The notes under the pieces are model-generated. The model was not told where the DNA came from, searched no databases, and worked only from the letters and a program-made list of their open reading frames with translations. Of a stretch of 64,000 nucleotides of DNA, positions 46,419 to 60,000 are shown one piece after another; the first letter of the stretch is position 1; each line of letters begins with the position of its first letter. Origin of the DNA: Mactra quadrangularis. Taxonomy: Eukaryota > Mollusca > Bivalvia > Venerida > Mactridae. A program made the translations under genes and the position numbers. The stretch lies in assembly GCA_025267735.1 (NCBI GenBank), contig CM046303.1:52221403-52285402 (forward strand). The letters run 5' to 3'.

Positions 46419-46779
46419 CTTTAATTTCTTATGTATATTTTGTATAACAATCATTTCTGCTTGATAAGGCCAGTAATTGTGTTAGAAGGAAAAATGTGGC
46501 ATTGAGGTTTAAATGAGATAAAAAGTTGTTGTAAAACTTATGTTTGAATTTTCTTCTGATTTTGTTGAGTGATTAAGTGTTTGATGTTGCTTGATCATTT
46601 GATCATTTTCTTAGTATTTTGGTTAAGCTGCCTTGTTTTGAGTACACATTTATAGTAAATTTTATTGGAGTTGGAAATGATAAACTATTAAACAAGTTTG
46701 CAAATTTTTGCTTAATTAACATATATAGTTTGCATACAATTTCAATCTTGCAATCAATTTTTATGGCTAAGAATTAAGT

Positions 46780-47029
46780 ATACTGGGTCCAAAAGTTTCT
46801 TTACACATATTAAGTTTTGATGTTTTGAAATATGCTTTGAAATAATTTACATGTAGTTATAACTTATAAGTGTCAATACTAATGTACAGTTTAACACGAA
46901 CCATCATTTATGTTCTTTATGTTTAATGAATATATGATACAAAATGTATCTGCAGTGATTTTTCTCTAAAACACAAGAGAAAATACGAAAAAATACATGT
47001 GTAAAGAAACTTCAGGACCCCAGAGTATA
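46780..47029. mobile_element. Short TA-flanked MITE
   Basis: TATACTGGGTCCAAAAGTTT..CTTTACAC and its inverse GTGTAAAGAAACTTCAGGAC..CCCAGAGTATA. About 250 bp, non-coding. Confidence 0.72.
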
Positions 47030-48523
47030 TGTAACCGTGGTTTTTATTTGTGTGTAACTGAACCTGCTAAGTGATTTATTTCTATACCTGTGGATTACAT
47101 ATGTTTTTTGTCATAGATCTGATAGTTAAACAATACTGGTTTCTGTATCTAATACAAGCAGATTGGGCAACTCTTACCATAATTTAGCTTATCAATATAG
47201 TGTGGTTGATGAGGAATATCAGTCACAAGACCTTTGATATGAACCACTAATGCATACATGTTTGAGTAAAATTGTGTTACACAGACTTAATACTTAATAT
47301 AAATTTAATTGTTCATTTTTTCCCAGCTTTCAAATCATGAATAATTTCATAGTGACTTTATTGTGACATTTTGATAAATTTATAGATTTGTAGAGGGTTG
47401 GTCAAAATGATGGTATTAATTATTTTTACAAGATATCATTATTTGGAAGAAAAGTGCAAAGACACAAATATGTATATTACACCATTAGTTGCCATAAAAT
47501 TATTCATCCTCAGATAGTTAAATAAAATGGAATAAACGAAGCAAATTATTACAATTTAATTCTGACATTTTATTACAATATACTAAAACATGATGATGAT
47601 AGATTCGACTACTATAGTAGTTACAGTGTATATGTGAAAAGAATAACATTTTTTTAGCAATTTCAGCTTTTTTTATCATTTTATTGTCTAATTCTCTAAT
47701 GTCTTTAACCTGGGTCAGTGGCTTACTATCATGTGCAGGATTTAGTATCTATTGTCTTAAAGGGGTTACTGGTTAAAATACCTTTCCATGAAAATTTGAT
47801 AATAATGTCAGTTTTCCTTCATTGATAATTGAAATGGAGAGGTTGTATGATGGAAGAAGAGAACTGGTTAAAGATAAGCGTAAAGGAAAACTAGGTCCTG
47901 TAAAATGACCATAATTTGGGTTGACACAGTGTTAAAAGTCAGCTATTAACAAAAACTGATGAAATGACACAGTATCAAAGTATTAAAATAAAGAGGAGTA
48001 ACTCTGCAACCTACTTATATGTATGATAAAGTATCTTGTTTGTTTTTAATTATGATCTTTGTTAATGACAGTTATTAGTTTTGTTTACAGTATGTTATAT
48101 TTGTGAATGTGTTTTGGTTTATTTGTTTTTAATTTTATTACCCTTTAGTCAATTATGATACTTTTCATTGTAAATTTTCATTATCAGTTTTGATAAGTCA
48201 TGTGAAACTGGGAAAATGTGTTTTTTTTCTTTGAAAGTTCAGAAATATTCTATGTGCAGTGAAGATTGCACATTTTTTTTGTAAAAAAAATATTTGCCTC
48301 TGATTTTTTCCTGGTCTTAAAAAAGACTATCGAGGGTAAAATGAACGATAAGAAATTGAATGTTTTAGTTTACTATATCCATTTGTACAGACTGTTTATC
48401 TCTCAACATTGGTTGCAATGTGCTTGCTTTGCCTAAATATTAGGCTTTGTTTCTGAACATTGTTTATAATAATAAATTATATGATATTCTATACATGTGT
48501 TGTTTTTAATTAATGAAATTTCA
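47030..48523. other. No gene recognised
   Basis: AT-rich sequence; no exon or repeat copy recognised. Confidence 0.4.
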
Positions 48524-48535
48524 GTGTTCTACTAT

Positions 48536-50715
48536 CAGTAGGGAATACTTCCCGTTCGGGAAACAAGGGGGTTCCCCTTCAGTGCTTCCCGATCGGGCAG
48601 CAAATGTCAAAATGTTTCCCGATCGGGAAGGATTTTGGCCTTTTTTGACGTACCTTACCAAAAATGGCCGCTGCATAAAAGTATTTAACCTACAAAAAAT
48701 GAAAAACATCATCTGATACAGGAAAGATGTATCTAAAATCCTACCGAGTCGTTTTCTTTTAAAATGCCTACAATTAAAATAATCTGAAATTGAAATTCAG
48801 AAACTTCAAAGGAAAATGTTAGTTTCCGTTCTGGAAACATTGATACCGATCAGGAAGCAAGTTATTCTATTTGTAATATAGTTTGTGTAATGCAAAACTA
48901 ATTTCTGCAACAGACATGTCTATTTTGTGAAGAATTTGAGGCTGTATAACCCAGTCGAAAAATGGTCAAACACATACACTTTGAATAAACATTCTGATTT
49001 TCTACCAGAATAATCTGATCAAAACAAAATAAATTGTCTAATTTATTTTTTATTTATGTACATAGTTGTGAATATATTTAGTTATATGAACATTCAAATA
49101 CCACAGCATTTGATTAATTTGACAAATCTGTAAGTTCATCATAATTTTATTACATTTATTAAAATGAGCCAAGATATTCGTGGTTGTCAAATGTTAGTAC
49201 TTAAGTCAATTGTAGATGGCTGGACTTACTATGGGTTTTTTTTCCATTACACTACATATATGTACATGATTATAACCAGACGAGCTAAGCAGTATCTTGC
49301 CAAAACAAAAAGCAAACAAGGATGGAATTAAAATAACCATTTCTTCACTCAGTTAGCTTGTAAAAATAGTTTTAACAATTCTGCTCCAACTTAATTTTTA
49401 TAGCAAAAGATATACTTATGACCGCCAGGTATCATTGCTTACTCCCAAATAGTCTAGTTTTACTGAAAATGCAATAATTTAAGTTAATGTATAATAATAG
49501 GAAATTGTAAGAAATGAATTTAACCACATTTACAATTTTATGTTAGTGTTTATTGATAAGTTTTATCAGTTTATATATGTAAAAATTGCTAAGTTTACCG
49601 TTGGTCAAGATTAGTTGGTAGCATACTAATCTTCTGATTGAGGGTTGTGGAGCTTGGTCATGAGATAATTTCTACGACTATTCTCCCTGTCACCACTGAT
49701 TTTAAATCATGTTAAGCAGCTGTCAGTAACTGACCAAGTATGCGCTTAGTAACTGGTGAACTGCTCAGTTAAGAGACTTAGCCTCTCCAAAAAACAGTGA
49801 GTATGTTGACTTACAGCTGTAATATGAAACATGACATAAACAATGTGTTGCTACAGTGTATTGTTTGTTTTTTCTCAACTGTCGATACATGAATAATTTC
49901 ACGGTGAATGCTTTTGTTAAAATTATCGTCGTGATCCATCCATGAGTTTTTGAAAGTATGTATTATGATCGAGTTAAGCTGCATATGCTGTATTATATGT
50001 TTGAGTCAAGATATATTTAATAACAATTAGGCTGCCAGTACAAAAACAGTGCATTCAGTCACCGTGAAATTATTCAAGCTTTGATAGTTGAGAAAAAAAC
50101 GGACAATAACACCCAATAAATAATACTTTACATTTATTCACAAGTCAAACATAAAAATTGATAAAAAGTAAAATTATTTGAATATTTTTTGGGATATTAT
50201 GATTATACATATAAAATTGAACAATGTGAGTAAATTTAAGGAACGGCTAAATTACTATGAATGGTACTTGTGAAAAGTGTTTCTAACATATGCATTGGAA
50301 TCAATGCAATATTTCCATTAACATAAAAAGATGCCTATTGCTGAAGTTTAATTTGCATTACATACAAACTATATTACAAATAGTATAACTTGCTTCCTGA
50401 TCGGGAATCAATGTTTCCAGAACGGGAAACAACTTTTAATTTGAAGTTTCTGAATTTCAATTTCAGATTATTTTAATTGTAGGCATTTTAAAAGAAAACG
50501 ACTCGGTAGGATTTTAGATACATCTTTCTTGTATCAGATGGTGTTTTTCATATTTTTGTAGGTTAAATACTTTTATGCAGCGGTCATATTTGGTAAGGTA
50601 CGTCAAAAAAGGCCAAAATACTTCCCGATCGGGAAGCATTTTGACATTTGCTGCCCGATCGGGAAGCACTGAAGGAGAATCCCCTTGTTTCCCGAACGGG
50701 AAGTATTCCCTACTG
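48536..50715. mobile_element. 2.2-kb element with ~390-bp terminal inverted repeats
   Basis: CAGTAGGGAATACTTCCCGT opens the element and its inverse ACGGGAAGTATTCCCTACTG closes it; ACTAT flanks both ends (48531-48535, 50716-50720). The inverted arms extend to about 48915 and from about 50345. Each arm contains repeated near-palindromes of TTCCCGATCGGGAA/ TTCCCGTTCGGGAA type. Opposite-strand frames at 48513 and 50514 are the same arm read both ways and share peptides such as SREYFPFGKQG. No transposase in the 1.4-kb interior, which holds another inverted element (49855-50120). Confidence 0.85.
49855..50120. mobile_element. MITE family E, nested in the 2.2-kb element
   Basis: GTATTGTTTGTTTTTTCTCA..ACTGTC..GAATAATTTCACGGTGAATG is inverted as TTCAGTCACCGTGAAATTAT..TCAA..TAGTTGAGAAAAAAACGGAC. 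The GAATAATTACACGGTCACTG-type core is shared with 58143-58388. Confidence 0.7.
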
Positions 50716-50913
50716 ACTATAAAGAACACCTTGGATATTGTAAAATCAATCCATTTTGCCCAAATGCTTATTTTGGAAGGTGGAACACATTTGGACACAT
50801 TAGCAAGTTGTGGTCTGTTGGTAAAATGACAAAACCTAAACATCAAAACAGGAGGAGTTCATAGGTCAGATGTGTATGCTTAGAATTCTTAGATCTTTGG
50901 TTTCAATTCTGGT

Positions 50914-51263
50914 AACAGGGGGATATTGGTCAGTTAATCTTTCCTTTGTAGTCTACAAGAGATCCAATTGGTATGAATGTCTTATCAGCTGAAATCCTCG
51001 GATTTTATCATCAATTTTTTGTATGGATGTTAAAATAATTGTTAAATATGATATCAACTTCTATGATAAAATTCAGATAGTTCTTCACATAAACGATACT
51101 CTTATTGATTTTCAGTCAAATTAAAAAAAGTAAAAAAGAATATGGGATTGAATGTATTCAATTGGCATTGACAAGTGAAGGTAGAATCTGCATAAACCAA
51201 CTAATTGGACCAGCCTTCTCAAAGAATATACGAAGGGAAATAACTGACTAATGTTCCTTTATT
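50914..51263. mobile_element. MITE family A, copy 3 (diverged)
   Basis: GGGGGATATTGGTCAGTTAA and ATAACTGACTAATGTTCCTT ends, with GATCCAATTGG and GAAATCCTCGGATTTTATCA interior blocks as in 30435-30794. Confidence 0.82.
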
Positions 51264-51539
51264 GCTTGAGCTTGAACTGATGTGCATACTACACCAAGCT
51301 TTAAATAGGTACTCCTAGGATCACCTGCTGTAAGGTGATTTTTTATGAACAGAATTTGTATGGTACATGGTAAAGTTGGCTGAACATATACTTGTTTTTG
51401 GAAGAAAACATTAAGTGGATCTTTAAGTTTGGAATATTTTGTACAATAAGATCTTTAGACTAGTCATTTAAATTACTGATTGGTTTTATTGTCACAAATT
51501 AATTTAACTTGATTATGAAACAAATCTTACAACTAGGAT

Positions 51540-51630
51540 TGATCACTCTTAATTCTGGTCTCCAGCACTGATCTAGCTATACAATGAAAACCAGACCAAT
51601 GTTATAAGCACTTGGTCACGCCTGCTCCAA
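51540..51630 (-). repeat. tRNA-Ser-like SINE, decayed copy 3
   Basis: Minus strand GGAGCAGGCGTGACCAAGTG..CATTGGTCTGGTTTTCATTG keeps the head order of the 800-972 family but with many changes. Confidence 0.5.
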
Positions 51631-51719
51631 TGAATAAGTCATCATGCTATGTGGTATTATTACACTAAGTGATTTGTAAGTCATTATGAATTGGGTAATG
51701 TAATCTGATGAATGTAGAG

Positions 51720-52075
51720 TTAGCAGAAACAGCCGGAACAGCAGTAAGATCATTGTTACTGCCAGCAGTAACATTAACATAACAGTAAAGTTAGCAGTAA
51801 CAGCCGGAACAGCAATAAGATCATTGTTACTGCCAGCAGTAACATTAACATAACAGTAAAGTTTGCAGTAACAGCCGGAACAGCAATAAGATCATTGTTA
51901 CTGCCAACAGTAACATTAACATAACAGTAAAGTTTGCAGTAACAGCCGGAACAGCAGTAACATCAATATTACTGCCAGAAGTAACATTAACATTACAGTA
52001 AAGTTAGCAGTAACAGCCAGAACAGCAGTAAGATCATTGTTACTGCCAGCAGTAACAATAACATTACAATAGTAA
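51720..52075. repeat. 71-bp minisatellite, about five copies
   Basis: CAGCCGGAACAGC recurs at exactly 71-bp steps (51731, 51802, 51873, 51944, 52015). Units contain GCAGTAACAG-type and its partial inverse TTACTGC, so single strands can fold: GCAGTAA..TTACTGC. Confidence 0.92.
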
Positions 52076-52449
52076 AATAAATCTTCCTGCAAAAAATAAG
52101 ACAGTAAGATGATAAAAACAACAGGTAAATCTAAACTAAACCATTTATACTTAACCGCAAAAAAGCTGTACTCATATTTTTAAATAACTTAGGCCACACT
52201 AGGTATACCTTTGCAAAATAAAGCACATAACACTATCGGGCATCACGGTGTATGCACACACCAAGATTTCTGGCAAAAATGGGTAGATTTCACGTAATAG
52301 CCTAATTTGTAAATTAGCACAATTTCCACGTGCAGCATTTAGGCCCTAAACCGAGGTACATGTGGTTAAACTTGCTATCTTTAAATTTATTTGCGCATGT
52401 TTATTGCGAATATCACTCAAAAATTTAAAAAAAAAGTCAGCAGCTAAAA

Positions 52450-53085
52450 TGCCACGACTTTGGGAACGTTAGCATATTGAGACTTTGATGATGCTGGGCA
52501 GAGGTGACACTGTCGTAGCAGTTTCAATGGCATTTGATTGCCATAGAAACACTTTTATGCTGGTAAGAGATAGATAAGCGCAAGCGGGGACTATTGCCGA
52601 CTGACCACGACCACGTGTGACGGACGTCAGACTGGACCGTCACATCGAGTTGATGCACATGTGACGTCGGTACCAAACTGCCACTGCCAACACGAGACAA
52701 TTCCGTATAAGTCAAGCAAGGTTCTCAGACGTCTTCATCAATGTGTTAGACCTATTCGCCCTAGACGTTTGTATACTGGACCTATACTCACCCTAACGTC
52801 GCATGGCACGTATGAATCGCCGCAACTCCATTATCAATGGAATCTAGAGGTCTTTACCGACCAATCTTAGTTTTCATCTTAGCCATGGTGTGGGATCATG
52901 GGGAACCAAAAACATATCTGATCTTTATACAGGGCAATTTGAATGCGCAGGATTATATTGATCAAGTCCTTAGACTAGTAGCTGCCCCTGACATTAATGC
53001 ACTTGGTCCAGCTACCCTGATGCATGTTTTTGTAAGACCTCACACAGCAAAGCTTACGCAACAATTTCTTAATCATCATATATGA
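52450..53085 (+). pseudogene. Degenerate Tc1/mariner transposase
   Basis: Broken frames keep family landmarks in order: MPRLWER start with a helix-turn-helix-like GRGDTVVAVSMAFDCHRNTF, then TDRPRSG-like, RTIPYKSSKVLRRLHQ, IRPRRLYTGPILTLTSH, EVFTDQS (first Asp site), GNLNAQDYIDQVLR and HVFVRPHTAKLTQQFLNHH (the QDNARPHTA region, with the Asp lost). Many stops and frameshifts. Different lineage from the 15532 copy. Confidence 0.83.
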
Positions 53086-53089
53086 GCCG

Positions 53090-54054
53090 TTATATGTGAA
53101 AAGGTACCTTAGCGTCATTTTTTTCGAAAATGAGATTTTTCTTGATTTGTAAAGTTGAATGTCTGCTGATTAAAAAATGTTATTTCCAGGCAATTTTGTT
53201 GAGTAGAAATGAGTAAATTTTGGTTGTAAAGGAGACCACGTTAATAACAAGAGACTAAAAAAAAGAATAAACGGATGTTTGGTTGTGTTTATTCATATAA
53301 GTTCATTAATTAGAAATAAACAAGAGTAACAATAAAATTAATAATATAACTGCAAAATAATGCACATTTGTTGAAAAAACTAACAAACAATATAGCAGTC
53401 TTAAAACAGTCTTATTACTGTAACATCCTGCTTCTTTTACAGAGTTTATGGCGAAGTGTCCCGAATCATATCACAAACCAACATGAATGGAGTCTACCAG
53501 ATGAATGATGGTACACCTTCTTGTTTGCAGGAAACATTGAGCTCAGAAGATATAATAATTAAATCTTGACTGAATGCTTATTCAGATGCCACTTAAGTAA
53601 AAGATCTAGCTGCTGTTATTCTTGACAAGAGACTAGTGAATAAAATCCGTTACTATTTAAATTGCAGGTAACTTCACATTTTAGAGAGATTTATTTTATG
53701 TATTATTTATAACATGCTTTACATTTTCTGATAGTCACACAATAAGATGTCCTGCTGTCCCCAATCTGTAATAAAACCTGCTGCGTGTTCAGTAACGACT
53801 GTTAGCTAACGTTACGGGTACGAAAAAACTCAACCCGAAGACAAATCAACCCGTGAAAAACTCAGCTTAAAATTGGGACAACTCAAAACGTTAGTAGGGG
53901 GTTGAGTTGTCCCGGGTTGAGTTGTCATTGGGTCGAGTTGTTCCTACACTTCCTACACTTCCGTAACGGAACGTTCATGGTAACTGAACACGCTGCTGAT
54001 CTAAAACTATCCGCTCGACTACTCGCTTATTTATAGGATATCAGTTTACGAAGA
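53090..54054. other. 3' flank of the sulfotransferase gene, no gene recognised
   Basis: AT-rich; contains a G/C-richer stretch at 53815-53960 with direct and inverted 'GGGTTGAGTTGTC' / 'GGGACAACTCAA' copies, possibly a small inverted element. Confidence 0.45.
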
Positions 54055-57000
54055 TTATCGTGTCACCGGGTCATGAGCCACCATTGGTGGACTGAAATCA
54101 AAGGATGGACCAATCAAACGCACTAATTGTTCATTATAAGGCTTATAAAATTCTTCAAGAATTGCTCTTGTTTTTGGAAGCATATCACCAGCATCTTTGC
54201 CTTGTTGTCTTCGATGGTTCGACTTCTTTATTGGATTAGCTATTCTTAACATAAGTCTTTCATCCAGTGGAACTGAAATAATAGATGTTTGATCCGGTTT
54301 GGGAACATGGTTGTTTTTAGAATAAGTGCACTTTGTCCCGAGAAATGTATTGTTACAATACACGTTTCAGGAACTTAAAAAATTAACTGTATTAATTGTA
54401 TTTTTCTCAGGTCAACTTTAACAGACTATACAAATATTATTTGTAAATAGATTATGTTGAAAACAAATTATTTGAATATAAAAATCATTCATCTTTTTTT
54501 CTTTTGTTTAAATGCTACAATCCAGAATAATTGTAAAGTTGTATAATTGACCAATCGTCATGAAATTTGAACTCGTATAAATCATATAAATTGCTTGCTG
54601 GAAAGAAATATAAGACCAGGACGGCTTTGATATCTGCTGTTACACAGTACCTAAAACATAGGTCTACGTCATGGTTCACAGCGGAAATACAAAAGCTCCC
54701 AAGAGGATGGCAAAAGTGCGTAGACGTGGGTGGAGAATATTTTGAAAAAGGGTAGAAAGATTTTTTTTAATGTTGAATGGTTTTCGAGAACGAGTAAAAA
54801 ATCCGGCTATTTTCTGACTTCCCCTCGAAATCATCATGCATTGATAACATCAAAGGCAGTCGACACGCTTTTGAAAAACCGTGCCAACTACCTACATGTA
54901 GGAATTATAATAAACTAGAAACATCTTTGAAAAGTATATTCTGTGCGGATTACTGTAGGGTTCATTTTGTATAAAATATAGATACAAAATGTTAAGCCAA
55001 CGGCTGCGTTCTTCTACTTGTCTTCATAGCTTAGCTCGAGTATCAGAAAAAAAAGTGAAATATATATACATATACTTAAAAAACAGTATGAAATGTTTAT
55101 TTTTTCAACATTTATGTCCCGAAAAATATAATTTGCGGTCTCAAATTTTCCACAATTTAATGTATCATTTCACTTTGAAAACCTTTTTGTGAAATTGAGA
55201 TTTTATAGTAGTTTGAAGTCATATCCGCAGCGTGATGTCAGGCAATGATGTGACAAAAGATATATCTGTAGGAAATGTTTTATGCAAGGTACAGGCAACT
55301 CGTGTTCCTAGAAGTTATCGAGATTTTCTAGTTAGAACGAAAATCTCGATTACTTCTGGGTACGTGAATGAGTATACACACGTTGCCAAGAACTTACCTA
55401 ACCCAAGAAATGAAAATATATTTTGCATGTATGTCATTGTGTTTAAAGAGTAGTCCTCCATTTTGATAATCATTATCTGATTACGAGGAAAAACACGGAA
55501 ATATTCTTGTAGATGTATGTAATACATACCAATTTGAAGACGTGCCTGTAAAATAGAAACAATAAATAAAAACTTATTTATTTCAAGAATATTTGTAATA
55601 GTGTCATGTTAAACTATTGTTATTGTACAACGCCATTGAAGATGTTGCAATGTAGAAATAGGCGTTTAAGAAAAAAAACTAGGACTGTCGAACACTAGTT
55701 TTCGACTCGAACATTAATTCCGTGATAAAGAAAATATTTCTATTCGACTTTCCAAAGGGAGGTCTGTAGACGCCTATATTAGCAATGTTTTCACTTATAT
55801 TATTCAACAGTAATTTATTTCAACTGTTACCATGTAGATAGTATGTAATATATCATAACTGTCCACATTAAATTTTGAAAGTATTACATGTATTGAGTTT
55901 CCAGGCAACATCAGGCAAGTGCATTTTATCCTGGACACGTTGGTGTATACATGTTTATCAAAACAAGCATGATACTTGTACTTAATGTATTCACTGATAC
56001 GTAATTTCAAAATTGTCTCAAATGGGGTACGGCTTCGAATCCCACCCGGGGAGGTTATACCCTTTCATGAAAATTTGACAATAATATCAATTTTCCTCCA
56101 TTAATAAGGTACATGTACATGGAAAAGTTTCCGGTCTTGTGAAATGGTAGGTGAGTACTGGTTATAGACAATGGTCAAGGAAAGCTAGCTTAGGTGCGCT
56201 GGACACTGTAATATGACCTTTTCAATGACAATGAGTTGCTACGGCGTTAAACCAACAACATTTTTTTTATTATTATGAATAATCACTTGCACGTTAATGG
56301 AAACGCTCTAAAGTGAAAAAGTTGTCTATCTATTGCTTTTATCATCTTGCTATCATATACTTCAAACATGTTTGAGCATGGTGCCTATTATAAGACAAAT
56401 TATCATTAAATAAATCTCCTGCTGGGGTCCGTATTATCAAGCGTCTTACGACTGACTTTAGTCGTAAGTCGTTCTATATTGTATTGTTAAATTATCGTAG
56501 ATTTTTGATCATATGCTGCCCTGGTGTGTCAATCATGTTTATCAACACAGATATTTTGTCATGTACTGTGTATTGTGAAATAACTGACCGTTCTTGGGAA
56601 CTCGAGAAAATTAGTTTACATAGTTAACAAGAAAGTTCCAAGTAACAGAATATGATAGTTTGTTCAATAAAAACTATAGGGCTGTCATGAGTATCCGGTA
56701 ATCAAGTCTGATTTGATTTTAATAAAAACAAATCGTTTTCATCATACATAGTGTCACATACAACATAAAACTCTCACCTTAACAGTATTTATCTGAAATG
56801 AAAAATATAACACTATTTTATACTTCTCTTTTGTTTAAAATTAATAACAATTAGACAGATCTCTTATCATTATTGTTTATAGCAACGAACATAATACCAT
56901 CAATTTTATACGAGTACGTCAACGCTAGTAGTTCAGACAATTGCTATGCTAGAGTACCTGGGTCGAACTACAAGTTAAATACCCATCTACTAGCTAGTAG

Positions 57001-60000
57001 TTTAAAAATACCTATGGTTGTGTATCTGGGCCGAACTACAAGTTGAATACCCAACTACTAGCTAGCTCGTAATTCGCGAACTACAAGTTGAATACCCAAC
57101 TACTAGCCAGCTCGTAATTCGCGAACTACAAGTTGAATACCCATCTACTAGCTAGCTAGTAATTCGCGAACCACAAGTTGAATTACAATGTACAATCTAC
57201 AAGCCAACTTCACATACCTTATACTTTTAACTATAAATGTTACACTAAAAACTAACTGCATGACCATTATACTGTTGTTATTCATTGGACAGTATGACCA
57301 GCCATCATATACTACTATTTTTGACGTGGATTGAGTCATTCACCATTCATATTAACTTTGCTCTGGTGGAGCCCTGTTAATTTTGTTCCGGCGGAGCTCA
57401 TAATACTCCAGTTTAGTATAGAAGTGGTCAGTTTTGCTTTAGTTTTTTTGTGGTTCAGATTAACGTAATGGTATATGATTATTATTAATAAAAGAATGGA
57501 AATTAGAATAGATAAATTAAAATTTGTGTCGTCTTCAAAAAATTCGATGTGGTGGTTTTGTTTAGATTTTAATGATGTAAATAAGTTCGCCACAATTTAT
57601 ATTTTAGGCTTATAAACATAATAGGGTCTTCTCAGGACATCATCATCCAACATCATTCAACATCCTTCAACATCATTATTATCACACTTATCGTTTTTTA
57701 GCAACATCCCTCATCATCCACTACTATCATTATATCATTATCATCACCATTCATATTTGTCTAATAAATTAACATTATAAATGACCGAGTGGTGCAATGT
57801 GTGTCATGCTCTATACAGTTTTGGGGCTATGTTTAGTCCAATTTTATCCGGTGAGCCTTGACTGCACTTTAGTATTTTTAGAATTTTGAACCATTCCCAC
57901 AAAAAGGTAACACAACTTGTTGTTTAACCAGCCATAATTGCATAGGACACATGTTACCGTATCGTTTATGGACTGTGCTATTTCGGAAGATGTTTATTGG
58001 TAAACAATACTATGCATTTATACTTGGGATAAAACAGTTCGAACTTATTTTCAATGTAGTATTTACTGGTTATACCTATTGTCAATGTTATAATTGGACT
58101 CTTCAAACCTGTCAAGGTTCACCGAATAAAATTGGTCTTATATAGTATATTTCTGTTTTATTAACCGGTCACAACTTGAATAATTACACGATCACTGAAT
58201 CTGTTATTTTTTACTCCATTCGAACTTGTTATTTCCCCTATTTCAAAATCGTCGCATATATACTTAGATCATCAATTATTAATATGGATCGGTGGCTCCA
58301 TAGTTAAAAACTGAGAAGTTGAATAGTAACTCATTCAGTGACCGTGTAATTATTCTAGTTGTGGCAGGTTAATAAAACAGAACTATACCAACAAAATAGC
58401 TAGTATTTGATGTACCTTAGTATCTTTGTATATACAATGACGTAAACTGTAGTTTCCTAGACATTCTTGTATCATCTGTATATTAGTTACAACTTCATCA
58501 TGAAAGTCTAATGATGTAACAAAATGGCGATTTCTAAATAAATACTCTGAGTATAGCCTGAAATAGTCGGAAAACACATATTTAGACATAAAACAAGTTA
58601 TGAATTTAATGTATCAGTATGTATACATTTACTATTGAACAAAAATAAACACCAACAGCCTTGTGTATCTAGACCAGTAGCGATATACATGTTCAAGGAG
58701 CAGTCGTGGTCGAGCGGTTACGACGTTGGACTGGTAATCATTGGATAGCCAGCTCCGCATTGGTTCGAGTCCTATCCAAAACCTACGCCGTTGTTTAATT
58801 AAGCAAGAAACTTAATCCTACTAGCTCAGTACTAAGGGACTAGGAAGCGGACTCGTAAGTCTCGTAATCATAATCTTGAAATCATGGTCTCGTTATCATG
58901 GTCTCGTAACCATGGTCTCGTTATCATGGTCTTGTAATCATGTTATCGTAATCATAATCTTGTAATCATGGGCTCGTTATCATGGCCTCGTAGCCATGGT
59001 CTTGTAATCATGGTCTCGTTATCATGGCCTCGTAGTCATGGTCTTGTAAGCATGGTCTCGTTATCATGGTCTTGTAATCATGTTATCGTAATCATAACCT
59101 TGTAATCATGGCTCGTTATCATGGCCTCGTAGTCATGGTCTTGTAATCATGGTCTCGTTATCATGTTATCGTAATCATAATCTTGTAATCATGGTCTCGT
59201 TATCATGGTCTCGTGACCATGGTCTCGTTATCATGGTCTTGTAATCATGTTATCGTAATCATAATCTTGTAAGCATGGTCTCGTTATCATGGCCTCGTAG
59301 TCATGGTATTGTAACCATGGTCTCGTTATTATGGCCTCGTAGTCATGGTCTTGAAATAATAGTTTCGTTATCATGACCTTGTAGGCATGGTCTTGTAATC
59401 ATGGTCTTGTTATCGTGACCTCGTAGTCATGGTCTAGTTATCATGGTCTCGTTATCATGACCTCGTAGTCATGGTCTTGTTATCATGGCCTCGTAATCAT
59501 GGTCTCATTATCATGACCTCGTAGTCATGGTCTTGTAATCATGGTATCGTAGTCATGGCCTTGTAATCATTGTCTCGTTATCATGGCTTCGTAGTCAGGT
59601 TCTTGTAATCATGGTCTCGTTATTATGGCCTTGTAGTCATGGTCTCGTAATCATGGCCTCGTTATCATGACCTCATAGTCATGGTCTTGTTATCATGGCC
59701 TTGTAATCATGGTCTCATTATCATGACCTCGTAGTCATGGTCTTGTAATCATGGTATCGTAATCATATGGCCTCGTAGTCATGGTCTTGTAATCATGGTC
59801 TCGTTATCATGGCCTCGTAGTCATGGTCTTGTAATCATGGTATCGTAATCATGGCCTCGTAGTCATGGCCTTGTACTCATGGTCTCGTTATCATGTTATT
59901 GTCATCATGGTCTCGTTATCATGTCATCGTAGTCATGGCCTCATAATTATGGTCTTATCGACTTATAAGCTACTACTGACAATAGTGATGTTTGAATTTA

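Noticed and set aside
48513..50846. Frames on opposite strands with the same peptides (SREYFPFGKQG..)
   Set aside because: They are the two inverted arms of one transposon, not a gene pair.
58869..59960. CRISPR-like array
   Set aside because: Contiguous 14-bp units without spacers in a eukaryotic intron; a minisatellite.
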